Shown: positions 1 to 8,133, counted from the stretch's first letter. The stretch is 28,180 nt of DNA from Deltaproteobacteria bacterium (GCA_020348625.1 CP070752.1:2929690-2957869); one strand, 5' to 3'. The notes: a model not told the origin generated them from the sequence alone. A program made the numbers and translations.

Positions 1-251
1 CCATCTTCTGAAAGGAAGGTGAGTCACGATTGCCGTATAGTTAATTGCTGCCTGATATGATTGGTTCAGGAGCGTGGTTTGATCCCGAATTGGACAAAGG
101 CGAGCGCTTGACCACTCTCAATAGGCTGGCCCCAATTCCTTTTGCGGACGCGGCTTGGTGGGCGAGAAGGTCGACAGGTTAGAGGTTGGGTTCGCTCCCA
201 AAGGATGAAAGAAGTGAACCCCTGTTCCCGGGGCTTAACCGGTTTCCTCAA

Positions 252-482
252 CTACTCCAAGATCTCCAGGACACATCGCTTTTTCACCTTGGCTGAGGCA
301 GCGCCAAGTATGGTCCTCAGCGCCCTGGCAGTTCTCCCCTGCTTTCCGATGATTTTACCCAAGTCTTCTTTGGCTACCCTCAGTTCAATGACATAGGTGT
401 GCGCTCCCCCTAGCTCTGTGACCACAACGTCTTCCGGCTTATCAACGAGCGCTTTTGCCAGGTATGCAATCAAATCCTTCAT
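252..482 (-). CDS. khpA: KH-domain RNA-binding protein KhpA (YlqC family)
   Basis: A 76-residue protein consisting of a single KH domain. The GXXG loop is at residues 46-49 (GKQG, within [15 protein letters not shown]), followed by the helix that cradles RNA. Family proteins are cytoplasmic RNA chaperones of 75-80 residues, so the length is complete. I chose the internal ATG at 482 over the upstream in-frame ATG at 521 because GGGAGGAAAG sits directly before it and the domain starts there ([12 protein letters not shown]). In many bacteria khpA lies between rpsP and rimM. Neither is recognisable here: about 500 bp of apparently non-coding DNA lies upstream and no rimM-like frame follows. An open frame of about 35 codons (594 to 484, TGA two bases before the khpA ATG) could be the fossil 3' end of a former upstream gene. 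The family assignment is secure; the orphan setting is what is unusual. Confidence 0.9.
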   Translation of the reverse strand: MKDLIAYLAKALVDKPEDVVVTELGGAHTYVIELRVAKEDLGKIIGKQGRTARALRTILGAASAKVKKRCVLEILE

Positions 483-986
483 CTCAGCTTTCCTCCCTCT
501 CTGATTTCGCCACTGCGCCACGGCAATTTGCCTTAGCCCTCTTCAACTGTTCCCTGATCTTCTTACCGGTACGAGAGCCCCTCACAAGACATGCTTATTA
601 ATGCCTGTTCGCCGTTTTTCTGGAGGGCTTGCCCGCCATGCGTTTGACGGGCTTGACCTCATTCAGTTGTCTTCAAGGTTCAAGTAGCAAGACTTGATGC
701 TTTCTCAATTCTCAGCATCAAGGGGAGGTACATCAACAGTACGATGCCAGAAAAAAGACAAAAGTCAAGACTGATTTTTCTCCGTAGTAAATACGGAGAT
801 AAGCTCAGTAGTATCGGCTGAAAAGTAGATTGGTATTGGCTTAGAGAGGAAAGCGGATTTCAATTGGAGATCAAAAGGCCAGCTATTTTTTTACTTACTA
901 AAACGAGTGTGCCCTGGCTAAAAGGGAGGTCGAACCCCCGATCACCTTCTGCGGAGACTCCATTCATGCGTCCGCCGGATGATCAA
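483..986. other. Gene-poor stretch between khpA and the tautomerase gene
   Basis: No convincing gene. A short Lys/Arg-rich minus-strand frame (594-484, possible GTG at 585, no ribosome binding site) abuts khpA. Two perfect small inverted repeats are visible: CTTGATGCT/AGCATCAAG at 693-722 (9-bp stem, 12-nt loop) and CTCCGTA/TACGGAG at 780-798 (7-bp stem, 5-nt loop). Neither is followed by a T-run on either strand in the way an intrinsic terminator requires. A T-arm-like string is present around 923-942 (discussed among the rejected items). Confidence 0.5.
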
Positions 987-1187
987 CTACGGAGGGGTAT
1001 CTTTAAACTTCTCTGAAGCCGGTTCTCCACCAATTCCCCAGTGGGATTTTTGGATCTCATGTACGATAACCTCTACGGCCTGTAACGGTATGCCCAAATC
1101 CACGAAGACCTTGGTTATACCCTCTATCACGGTCTTGGCCTTTTCCTGGCCAAAACCTTCCCAGACGTTTACATGAACAATCGGCAT
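987..1187 (-). CDS. 4-oxalocrotonate tautomerase-like protein
   Basis: A 66-residue protein of the tautomerase superfamily. After removal of Met it begins with Pro-1, the catalytic base of the family, in PIVHVNVWEG, and it keeps the family signature HWGIGGEPAS near the C-terminus. The start at 1187 is preceded by GGAGGTGGGAA and creates the essential N-terminal proline; the longer frame up to 1328 would bury it. Aligned with classical 4-oxalocrotonate tautomerase, both substrate-binding arginines are missing: Arg11 falls on Phe and Arg39 on Glu, while the Phe50 position is Trp. The enzyme is therefore probably a hexameric or related Pro-1 enolase/keto tautomerase with a different, unknown substrate. 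No catabolic neighbour points to one. Confidence 0.85.
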   Translation of the reverse strand: MPIVHVNVWEGFGQEKAKTVIEGITKVFVDLGIPLQAVEVIVHEIQKSHWGIGGEPASEKFKDTPP

Positions 1188-1350
1188 TTCCCACCTCCCA
1201 AGCATGCTTTGGATGTAGTCTATTGTATTAAAACCGTATATCAAGAGTGCCGAACCGAGCCACCTCTTTTGGGGCAAGACCAAGATGTGACTGCTGCAAC
1301 GCCCAGCATCACCTGCGAGAAACGGCATAAGGAAAAGTTCGGCCCCAAGC

Positions 1351-1755
1351 TCACGTTAGCACATGACCCCGACCCTTCGCTTCAGGGTTATACATGAAAG
1401 AAACGCTCTGGTGAGCATGGAGATATCTTTTTTTGCTCTGCCCTCTAAACAAGGCCCTGTACAGGGCCGTTTCAAACCGACGCACCGCCCCATAAGCCTT
1501 AGCACTAAGGTACCAGCCTGTGTGCGTCGTTTTGAAACGCCCACTCCTCTGAACCATGGGAGGCCTGCCCTGGCGCTTAGACTTGGGAGATGTGTATGGA
1601 TAGGAGAGTACTTCACATCTCAACTCTCTTTACTCATGCCGTATGAGCCAGGTGTGGGCCAGGGACAGAGTCAAAAAAGACATCTCCATGCTCACCATAC
1701 CGTTTCTTTCATGTATAACCCTCAAGCAAAGCCCCAGGGTCAGGTGCTAACGTGA
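1351..1755. repeat. 405-bp palindromic element with ~80-bp terminal inverted repeats (MITE-like)
   Basis: The left arm (1351-about 1435) and right arm (about 1671-1755) are inverted copies, with roughly ten mismatches over 80 positions. Both ends read TCACGTTAGCAC inward; further in come GGGTTATACATGAAAGAAACG and then GTGAGCATGGAGAT-TCTTTTTT. A second, inner inverted repeat (about 1468-1540, GTTTCAAACCGACGCAC against GTGCGTCGTTTTGAAAC) lies within it. No transposase is encoded; the open frames across it arise from the palindrome. The right terminus contains the GTG start codon of cmk (1752-1754), so the element ends exactly where that gene begins. Absence of coding capacity plus long terminal repeats suggests a non-autonomous mobile element; I cannot see a target duplication. 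Confidence 0.75.
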
Positions 1756-2420
1756 AGCACGTGGTAACCATAGACGGCCCTACCGGTTCGGGAAAGAGCA
1801 CCGTAAGCCGCCTCCTGGCCAAGAGGCTCAACTGCCCGTACCTGGATACCGGTGCCATGTACCGCGTGGCTGCTCTGGCTCTTAAGCGAGCCGGCGTAGC
1901 ATTGAGCGATAAACCTGCTGTTGTCAAGGCCTGCGACAACCTCGACATACGCTTCGTGCCTGAGGGAGACACAAACAGGGTATATATGGGTGATGTGGAC
2001 GTATCACAAGCCATCAGGGAACCCCACATGGATCTATTTGCATCCGACGTCTCGAAACTTCATGCGGTCAGAAACGCCATGACCTCCCTGCAGAGAAAAA
2101 TCGGCTCTCACGGACCCCTGGTGGCGGAAGGCCGGGATATGGGAACCGTTGTGTTCCCCGAGGCCCAACACAAGTTTTACCTGGATGCGTCGCTGGAGGT
2201 GCGGGTTGAAAGGAGATTTCAGGAGCGCAAGAACAGGGGAGAATCCATTATCCGGGATGAGGTAAGAGAGGATTTGATCAAGCGGGACGAGCAGGACATG
2301 AACCGCTCCCTCGCCCCCCTCAAACCAGCCCTGGATGCCGTGATCATCGACACCACACGCCTATCCCTCGATCAGGTTATCGAAAAAATTCTTGGGAAGA
2401 TACAGCGGAAACGGGATTGA
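1752..2420 (+). CDS. cmk: Cytidylate kinase
   Basis: A 222-residue (d)CMP kinase, cytoplasmic, phosphorylating CMP and dCMP with ATP in pyrimidine nucleotide supply. The P-loop GPTGSGKST is at residues 9-17, the CMP-site region YLDTGAMYR follows at about 30-38, and the family motif AEGRDMGTVVFPEA is present. Length matches bacterial Cmk (about 220-230). The start is GTG; MKHVVTIDGP is the normal N-terminus, so this start is right even though GTG and its weak AGGTG ribosome binding site lie inside the right arm of the 405-bp palindrome. Transcription entering from upstream would place the initiation region in a large hairpin. In many proteobacteria cmk directly precedes rpsA; here rpsA is 20 kb away. 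A GC-rich palindrome (about 2465-2492, CCTGCC/GGCAGG) follows the stop but lacks a T-run. Confidence 0.95.
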   Translation: MKHVVTIDGPTGSGKSTVSRLLAKRLNCPYLDTGAMYRVAALALKRAGVALSDKPAVVKACDNLDIRFVPEGDTNRVYMGDVDVSQAIREPHMDLFASDVSKLHAVRNAMTSLQRKIGSHGPLVAEGRDMGTVVFPEAQHKFYLDASLEVRVERRFQERKNRGESIIRDEVREDLIKRDEQDMNRSLAPLKPALDAVIIDTTRLSLDQVIEKILGKIQRKRD

Positions 2421-2536
2421 GGAAATCTCGATAAGAGCAAATGAGTGAAGGAGTCCCTCGCTTTGCCCCGCCTGCCACCCGGCGGGCAGGTAGAATCGGC
2501 GGTATCCGAGCTTGTTGAGAAATTACGGCTTCTCGA

Positions 2537-2905
2537 CTAACGGACTTTTTCGAATTTGGATTGAAAGACCTTGAGCCTTATCTTCTGCTTGAGTTTTTCC
2601 GGCAGTTTTACTTTTCCATCGTTCCAAATGATTCCCTGATTTTTTACCCTGAATACACCGAGATCATCTTGCGCGCAGGCCTCGCAAACTGGAGTCGATT
2701 CTTCCCCTGAGCTCGGATCAATAACCGGTGCCTTTCCTGAAACTAACATCATGGGGCTCGTGCCCTCACCGGCCGAAGAAACGCCCACTAGTTTTACGCA
2801 GTCGCAATCGAGTTTTAGAAAAGCTACCCCTACCGTGTTGGAAAACTGCTCGAAAATAAGTCGGCATACGTCGTCTAATGCCTTTTTTTGATATTGGGTA
2901 AACAT
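2537..2905 (-). CDS. Hypothetical protein with a CXXC pair
   Basis: I do not recognise this 122-residue protein. No signal peptide or membrane segment is visible. It has five cysteines: C14, the pair C34/C36 (DCDC), and C74/C77 in VCEACAQDD, an arrangement that could hold zinc or an Fe-S cluster or act in redox chemistry. The C-terminal third is Lys-rich. The ATG at 2905 is preceded by GGGAGT at a good distance, and codon use looks normal, so I take it as a real gene. It stands alone: it converges with cmk and diverges from the sensor kinase. A hairpin GTTGAGAA/TTCTCGAC at about 2513-2537 sits just past its stop and may end transcription, though without a T-run. Confidence 0.6.
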   Translation of the reverse strand: MFTQYQKKALDDVCRLIFEQFSNTVGVAFLKLDCDCVKLVGVSSAGEGTSPMMLVSGKAPVIDPSSGEESTPVCEACAQDDLGVFRVKNQGIIWNDGKVKLPEKLKQKIRLKVFQSKFEKVR

Positions 2906-3133
2906 GATCGACTCCCGATTAGAATCCCTTTACACCACCTAATAGTCTGAGCACCTACTTGCCTTTTCGACACGATCCGCACAAACCTTAACCTGCATTT
3001 TTCTTTAATCAATAAGTGCATTAGCTTGGGAGCATAAGAATACGCTGTTGTTGAATATTCTTTTCAGTCATTCATTAAAAGATATTATGTTAATGCGTGA
3101 AGCTCAACACAGACTCTATTGAACCATGCGCAT

Positions 3134-3340
3134 GCCATGGAATCATCTCTTTCGCTCCAAGCCACACGGGCTTACAAGCCCGAGGCGGGCTAGCTCTTTC
3201 AGCGCCCAGCAGCCCTGTAGAGTAAATAATTCATGAACACTTCGCTAAGTGCCGATAAATGAACTGATAAACAAACGGGGTTAGGTGGACCTGAGCTTGC
3301 CACTCAACAGGGCAAGTCTCTTCAGAAACGATTTCATGGC
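3134..3340. repeat. Degenerate copy of the dispersed palindromic repeat
   Basis: The left side contains CCATGGAATCATCTCTTTCG followed by CTCCAAGCCACACGGGCTT, which resembles the outer arm of the copy at 7730-8059 (ATGAAACCCTTTCTTTCGTT, CCAAGGCTCACGGACTT). The right side contains AGAAACGATTTCATGG, matching the other arm. The centre is largely diverged, with only hints of the conserved core (CCTGAGCTTG). Read as an old relic of the same family. Confidence 0.45.
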
Positions 3341-3518
3341 CTTGGCAATGGCAGAAATCCTGAATCAAACAATCGAATTTTCGCCTGAATTGCGTGATTG
3401 TGAAATGATTTTCCCAAAAATGTAAAATAGTTACTCACAATGTGGTCACTCTATTGCCCAAAGCCGATTGAGATTTCTATAACTATCTGAAATTGTGACT
3501 AGTTTTTTCGGAACTCTT

Positions 3519-3535
3519 GTGCACAATTTTTGCAT
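3519..3535 (+). promoter_or_regulatory. Candidate sigma-54 promoter of the hybrid kinase gene
   Basis: GTGCAC-AATTT-TTGCAT resembles the sigma-54 -24/-12 pattern (TGGCAC-N5-TTGCA), keeping GCAC and TTGCA, but the -24 GG is TG. It lies about 140 bp before the TTG start at 3676. The preceding segment from 3481 (AACTATCTGAAATT...TAGTTTTTT) is closely matched upstream of the second candidate at 11139. A matching AATTGTG/CACAATT pair also flanks this promoter. Confidence 0.4.
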
Positions 3536-3675
3536 ATTATAAAAAGTTTGCCTAAGTAAACATCGGTATCTCACCGGTATCACCCACCGGTAAAAAGGCG
3601 CGTGTGCACGTGGATACGGAGAACACTGATTAGGGCCTGGCAAAGCCGTACCTTCGGCGAGCAGGGAGGGAAACC

Positions 3676-6486
3676 TTGAATACGTTGTATGTTATCGATG
3701 GTCCGGATAAGGGAAAATCCTTTGGCCTGAATGATGGCATCACTACTGTCGGGCGATCCTCCGACAATAATATCTGCATCTCAGACATAGGGGTCTCACG
3801 GCGCCATGCAAAAATTCTGAAGAGGCGCGGAAAGGTCTTCATCGTAGACCTCAACAGCTTCCATGGCGTGTATGTTGACGGCGAAAGAATCGAACCAGGG
3901 GTGAAAGTGGAGCTGCGAAAAGACTGCACATTACATGTAGGAAACACGGTACTGGCGCTACAAAAGGAATCTGCAGAAACACAACCCGGTCGGGACCACG
4001 CACCGCCACCGCAAAAAAAGCCTTTTGATATGAGCAAACCTCTGTTGCCAAAGGATACCTCAAGGGAATCTGTCGGCAACCTGGAGCTGCTTGTGAAAAT
4101 GTCGCAGATCTTTGCTCAGTCCCTTAATATCAACGAGGTACTAGGTGAAGTGATCGATCGGGTCTTCAGTCATCTAAAGAAGATAGACCGAGGGGCCATT
4201 TTATTGCTGGACAGAGAGCGAGGTACGTTAAAAGAGGTTGTTTCAAAAACGAGAATGGACAAAAGAAAGGGATTGTATTCCAAGATCAATTACAGCAGGT
4301 CTATAGTTCAAAGGGCTGTCAAGCAAGGCAAACCGGTAATGATGTCTGATACAAGTAGATTAGCAAATGCTGATCTTTCCGACAGCATAAGACACATGCA
4401 CATCAGGTCAATCATGGGTGTGCCGCTCAAATACAAAGGGAAGGTTCTGGGAATAATCTATGTCGATTCTATCGGATTACCCGGCGGTTTCACAAAGGAT
4501 GACCTCCGACTTCTGACCGGTTTAAGTTATGTTGCGGCCACTGCAATAGAAAACGCCCGCCTCTATGAAGCAGTGAAACAGGAGTTAGTTGGCCGGCAGA
4601 AGGCGGAGAAGGCCTTGATCCAGAGCGAAGAACGGTATCGAACCCTTGTGGAGGAGAGTTTTGACGGAATCTTTGTTCAAAAACAGGGCAAGATCAGCTT
4701 TGCAAACCGGCGCTTACATGAAATGCTGGGCTACGCAACCAATGAGCTAGTCGGGGCAGAGCACTGGGCGCTCTACCATCCCGACTTCCAAGATATAGCC
4801 AGAAGACGGGCACAGGCCGGCATCCTGGGCAACGACCTGCCGACCCAGTATGAGGTCAAGTTGCGGCGCAAGGACGGATCGTGGTTCTACGGCGAGATCA
4901 ACGCACAGCCTATTCGGTTCGACGGGGAGCCCGCAGAGCAAGTCTGGGTCAGAGATATTACGGAACGCAAGCAAGCTGTGGAGGCACTGCGGGAAAGCGA
5001 AGAAAAGTATCGGCTTTTGGTAGAGAATGCAAATGACGCTATCTTTATCAGCCAGGATGGTACAATAACATTCCCCAATCCGAAGACGGTAGATTTGCTC
5101 GGGTATTCCGCAGACGAATTGAATCGGATTTCCTTTGTTGACCTGATTCATCCTGAAGACAGGGATACGGTCATTGAAAACTATCTGGGAAAATTAGAGG
5201 ATGCAGACTGCCCAAGTACTTATTCTTTCAGAATAGTATATAGAGCAGGCGAAGAACTATGGGTGCAGCTCAATGCCATTCCAATCACCTGGGAGGGCCG
5301 GCCGGCGATCCTGAATTTTCTCAGGGACGTTACCCCGGAAAAAAAGATGGCCGAGCACATGTTCGAGGCACAAAAGATGAAGGCCATCGGCACCCTTGCG
5401 GGGGGCACCGCCCATGAATTTAACAACCTGCTCATGGGTATTCAGGGAAATGCTTCTCTGATGCTCTTGGATATCGATTCGAACCACCCGCATTACAAGA
5501 GATTGAAGAATATCGAAAAATCCGTTCAAAGCGGAGCCGAATTCACCGAACAACTCCTCGGTTTTGCCATGGGAGGCAAATACGAGGTAAGGCCCACCGA
5601 TCTCAATGAGATTGTCGAGACCACCTCCACTATGTTCGGCCGCACACGGAAGGATATAAAGATTCACGAAGAATATCAGGAAGATATCTGGCCTGTTGAG
5701 TTAGATCAGGCCCAAATTAAACAGGCACTGTTGAACCTTTACGTGAACGCCGGGCAGGCCATGCCCGGCGGCGGAGAGCTGCGGGTTGAGGCAAAAAACG
5801 TTACCCTTGATGAGAGCTTCGTCGAGCCCCATCAGGTAACCCCGGGAAACTATGTTAGGATTTCGATTGCTGATACCGGGGTCGGCATGGATGAGATTAC
5901 GCAGCGAAGGATATTCGATCCCTTCTTTACTACCAAAGACATGGGGAGAGGAACCGGTTTAGGACTGGCCTCCGTATACGGCATTATCAAGAACCACGGG
6001 GGGATCATAACCGTTTCAAGCAAAAAGGGTGAAGGAACTACCTTTACGGTGTTTCTGCCAGCATGCACAGAGCAAGCGGTTCAAGAAGAGCAGGTTTCCG
6101 ATGAAACCTTATCCGGAAAGGGCACCGTTCTTCTCGTGGATGATGAGGATATGATCATCGAGGTGGCCGAGGCGTTTTTGCACAAATTGGGTTTCGAGGT
6201 GTTGGCGGCCCGGGGAGGTGCGCAGGCCCTGGAGGTCTATTCGGCACATGCAGACGAAATAGACCTCGTTATCTTGGATATGACCATGAAGGATATGGGA
6301 GGCAGCGAGACCTACGATAAGATGAAGGAGATTGACCCTAACGTAAAGGTGCTCCTCTCAAGTGGTTACACCGTAGAGGGGCAGCCCACGGAGATCTTGG
6401 AGCGGGGCTGCAATGGGTTTATACAGAAGCCTTTCACCATTGGAGAGCTGTCTCGGGTGATCAACGAGATCCTACAGGGGGAGTAG
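3676..6486 (+). CDS. FHA-GAF-PAS-PAS hybrid histidine kinase with receiver domain
   Basis: A 936-residue soluble hybrid sensor kinase with no membrane segment. Domains: FHA (about 5-95; GRSSDN from G26, SRRH at 41-44, phosphothreonine-binding type), GAF (about 135-295), PAS 1 (about 317-435), PAS 2 (about 441-560), dimerisation/phosphoacceptor domain with His580 in GGTAHEFNNLL, HATPase (N box N687/N691, G1 box DTGVG at 733-737, then GRGTGLGL), and a C-terminal receiver (D822/D823, phosphoacceptor D868, K918). All catalytic residues are present. It should autophosphorylate on His580 and pass the phosphate to D868; the output partner is not adjacent. The FHA domain suggests coupling to Ser/Thr-kinase signalling. 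Start is TTG with GGGAGGGAAACC before it, and it begins the FHA fold properly. A sigma-54-like promoter lies upstream. Ligands are unknown. Confidence 0.92.
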   Translation: MNTLYVIDGPDKGKSFGLNDGITTVGRSSDNNICISDIGVSRRHAKILKRRGKVFIVDLNSFHGVYVDGERIEPGVKVELRKDCTLHVGNTVLALQKESAETQPGRDHAPPPQKKPFDMSKPLLPKDTSRESVGNLELLVKMSQIFAQSLNINEVLGEVIDRVFSHLKKIDRGAILLLDRERGTLKEVVSKTRMDKRKGLYSKINYSRSIVQRAVKQGKPVMMSDTSRLANADLSDSIRHMHIRSIMGVPLKYKGKVLGIIYVDSIGLPGGFTKDDLRLLTGLSYVAATAIENARLYEAVKQELVGRQKAEKALIQSEERYRTLVEESFDGIFVQKQGKISFANRRLHEMLGYATNELVGAEHWALYHPDFQDIARRRAQAGILGNDLPTQYEVKLRRKDGSWFYGEINAQPIRFDGEPAEQVWVRDITERKQAVEALRESEEKYRLLVENANDAIFISQDGTITFPNPKTVDLLGYSADELNRISFVDLIHPEDRDTVIENYLGKLEDADCPSTYSFRIVYRAGEELWVQLNAIPITWEGRPAILNFLRDVTPEKKMAEHMFEAQKMKAIGTLAGGTAHEFNNLLMGIQGNASLMLLDIDSNHPHYKRLKNIEKSVQSGAEFTEQLLGFAMGGKYEVRPTDLNEIVETTSTMFGRTRKDIKIHEEYQEDIWPVELDQAQIKQALLNLYVNAGQAMPGGGELRVEAKNVTLDESFVEPHQVTPGNYVRISIADTGVGMDEITQRRIFDPFFTTKDMGRGTGLGLASVYGIIKNHGGIITVSSKKGEGTTFTVFLPACTEQAVQEEQVSDETLSGKGTVLLVDDEDMIIEVAEAFLHKLGFEVLAARGGAQALEVYSAHADEIDLVILDMTMKDMGGSETYDKMKEIDPNVKVLLSSGYTVEGQPTEILERGCNGFIQKPFTIGELSRVINEILQGE

Positions 6487-6512
6487 GCAGGTCTCGTGAT
6501 TTTCCCTTTGTA

Positions 6513-6815
6513 TCAATCGGCCTCATCTATTTTCCTTGAACACACAGGGCAAACCACGGTGCCGCTGGGGAGCAGAACCGCCTCGGATGATGGGACAGTC
6601 TTTGCGCATAGAGAGCATTCAAAGTCCAAGGTAGCGTTTTCCTCGGCAGCATCTTCATGCTCTGAATGGCCGAAAAAAGTAGATAACCTACCATTTATTT
6701 GAATCAGCTCCCGCCTTATAATCAAGAGAAAGGTTATCGTCAAAAAGCTTACGAACACGGCTATGGCGATAACCAGGTAAACCGTCATGTGAAAATACGA
6801 ATTCAGGGCTTCCAT
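6513..6815 (-). CDS. Membrane-anchored zinc-ribbon hypothetical protein
   Basis: A 100-residue protein: one hydrophobic helix at residues 10-33, ending in a positive RR, a short linker, then a cytosolic tail with two CXXC knuckles, C67/C70 and C89/C92, spaced like a zinc ribbon or rubredoxin-like fold. The positive residues right after the helix put the tail in the cytoplasm. ATG at 6815 follows AAGGGAGAG. It converges with the sensor kinase, 26 bp between stops. I do not recognise a named family; roles such as metal-dependent assembly or regulatory contact are possible but unsupported. Confidence 0.7.
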   Translation of the reverse strand: MEALNSYFHMTVYLVIAIAVFVSFLTITFLLIIRRELIQINGRLSTFFGHSEHEDAAEENATLDFECSLCAKTVPSSEAVLLPSGTVVCPVCSRKIDEAD

Positions 6816-7248
6816 GACTCTCCCTTCAATGCTTGCGGCATACTACGATACCTGCCTTATGCCTGAAATGTAAACACCCGGAACCCACCAGTACCATGCA
6901 GGACAAGATAACTCGCTTCATGACACGACCCTCACAACCTCTCCTCATTCTTCCTTATCGGTAGAACTTTCTCAAAGTTTTAGCCCTTTCCTTGCTTTTC
7001 TCCTCTACCGACCACGTAAGGGTGTCTCACATCTGAATTTCACGGCAAATATCTCATAACCGACACTCAAGGGAAAAACTGCATGGTCGCGGTGGAATTT
7101 GACCATATGAACCCCGTGCGAAGCCCTGGTACTGAAAATAGGCTCTCGTGCTGAACCCTCTGGCTTTTGCTCCAAAATAAGCAAGGTGAGACAACTATTT
7201 AAGCTCTTGGGGCAAAATGCCGATATAATACAGTAAGGGGGGTTAACA
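6816..7248. other. Intergenic region upstream of the CXXCH protein gene
   Basis: No gene supported. A minus-strand frame across 7005-7424 overlaps the real plus-strand gene and has no ribosome binding site. Near the right end a good -10 hexamer TATAAT (7224-7229) lies 20 bp before the next start codon; no clear -35 box is found at the proper distance. The stretch 6930-7010 is pyrimidine-rich on the plus strand with no obvious function. Confidence 0.45.
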
Positions 7249-7617
7249 ATGAAGGTCTTAATCGTTTTATTGATTGTGCTCACTACGGGCATGGCCTGGG
7301 CTTTCACGTGGGAAGGCGAATTGGATCCCAATGAGTTCGACAACTGGGAACTGATTTCCGTGATGCCGAATCCGGGAGGAATCTCTTGGGTCTTGGTCAA
7401 AAATCCGGATAAATCTGCACCCATTGATACCGTTGCTCTACTGGTAGACTTGAACGCGAACCTGCTTGGATATCGTTACTTCAAAAACGGCGAACCCTTC
7501 GGCTATTTCTTCGATATGGACCAAGAGAAATATGTTCGGCATAACTACACGCCTGACCAGAGAAAAACCTGTATGCAATGCCACAGTGAAAGACTTCTTA
7601 CCCGGACTTCTATTTAG
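7249..7617 (+). CDS. Secreted protein with a single C-terminal CXXCH haem motif
   Basis: A 122-residue exported protein. Residues 1-18 are a Sec signal peptide (short positive start, hydrophobic core, AWA cleavage site). The mature part is acidic and aromatic, and the motif CMQCH at 108-112 near the C-terminus would bind one c-type haem covalently in the periplasm. A distal Met or His ligand cannot be assigned. A strong AGGGGGG ribosome binding site precedes the ATG. I do not recognise the family; the haem motif so close to the end, preceded by about 90 residues without cysteine, suggests a haem-carrying binding protein rather than a standard class I cytochrome c, which has the motif at its N-terminus. 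No partner genes adjoin it. Confidence 0.75.
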   Translation: MKVLIVLLIVLTTGMAWAFTWEGELDPNEFDNWELISVMPNPGGISWVLVKNPDKSAPIDTVALLVDLNANLLGYRYFKNGEPFGYFFDMDQEKYVRHNYTPDQRKTCMQCHSERLLTRTSI

Positions 7618-7729
7618 CGAAGTCCCGCCTACTGGGTCCGCACCGGCTCAGGGCGGGCAGACGGATTTACTGCCCTTGCTCGAAGTTTGTCCTCATCAAA
7701 GAGCGATTCTATTTCAAGCTACAGCAATA

Positions 7730-8059
7730 GCATAATTCGATCATTGCTTTAACTCCGCAAAACATTTCCAATTGAAATAGGCAAGACCATGAAACCCTTT
7801 CTTTCGTTCCAAGGCTCACGGACTTGTTTTTTCAGCGACTTGTTTACGTCCCGCTTCAAAGAAGCGGGGCTCTGCATTCCCTTCGACAGGCTCAGGGCTG
7901 CGGTTTCCCCCACATCTAAGCCACGAAAAAACAGGGCCCTCCCGCCAGTCTCTCAAGAAACGGTTTCATGGTCTCGCCACTCAGGAAAATGCCAGGTCAA
8001 AAATGGCATCCCTATCCCTCCGGACAGGGCAGCTAGTAGTTAAGGTAATAATCGATAGC
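7730..8059 (-). repeat. Dispersed palindromic repeat, copy B (long form)
   Basis: About 330 bp in reverse orientation to the copies at 11971 and 27856. Ends are inverted: TCGATCATTGCTTTAACT on the left and, read inward, TCGATTATTACCTTAACT on the right. Inside is a second pair of arms (ATGAAACCCTTTCTT against AAGAAACGGTTTCAT), then the common core with GGGGGAAACCGCAGCCCTGAG and a central hairpin CCCGCTTC/GAAGCGGG. Non-coding: its frames contain stops or one-base shifts relative to the other copies. Confidence 0.85.
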
Positions 8060-8103
8060 ATAATTGTTATCGAGCCCTCTCTTGTGTTTGGCCCGATCTC
8101 AGC

Positions 8104-8133
8104 TTGACACAAAGCCCTGTTTTTTTCTATCCT
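8104..8133 (+). promoter_or_regulatory. Sigma-70-type promoter of the YfaZ-like gene
   Basis: TTGACA (8104-8109), 18-bp spacer, TATCCT (8128-8133). Transcription would start near 8140, giving a leader of about 70 nt before the ATG at 8213. The -35 is perfect and the -10 matches at four positions. Confidence 0.5.

Larger units (their letters stand above)
2906..3675. other. 770-bp intergenic region with decayed repeat and kinase promoter
   Basis: No gene found. It holds a degenerate copy of the dispersed palindromic repeat (about 3134-3340), then an AT-rich stretch with the candidate sigma-54 promoter at 3519-3535, and a G+C-richer leader containing two direct copies of CACCGGTA (about 3573-3594) before the kinase gene. 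Confidence 0.6.

Noticed and set aside
66..251. 61-codon minus-strand frame directly after khpA
   Set aside because: Starts at a TTG without a ribosome binding site, composition (Arg/Pro/Trp-rich) is not protein-like and it matches nothing I know.
923..942. tRNA T-arm-like string on the minus strand (GGGGGTTCGACCTCCC)
   Set aside because: The stem fits only with wobble or a missing loop base, and no acceptor, D-arm or anticodon partner is found upstream at the right distance. At most a decayed fragment.
1363..1755. 130-codon frame across the 405-bp palindrome
   Set aside because: It spans both inverted arms, so similar frames appear on both strands; no ribosome binding site or domain.
7005..7424. 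139-codon minus-strand frame
   Set aside because: Overlaps the start and signal peptide of the well-supported CXXCH gene in antisense and has no ribosome binding site.
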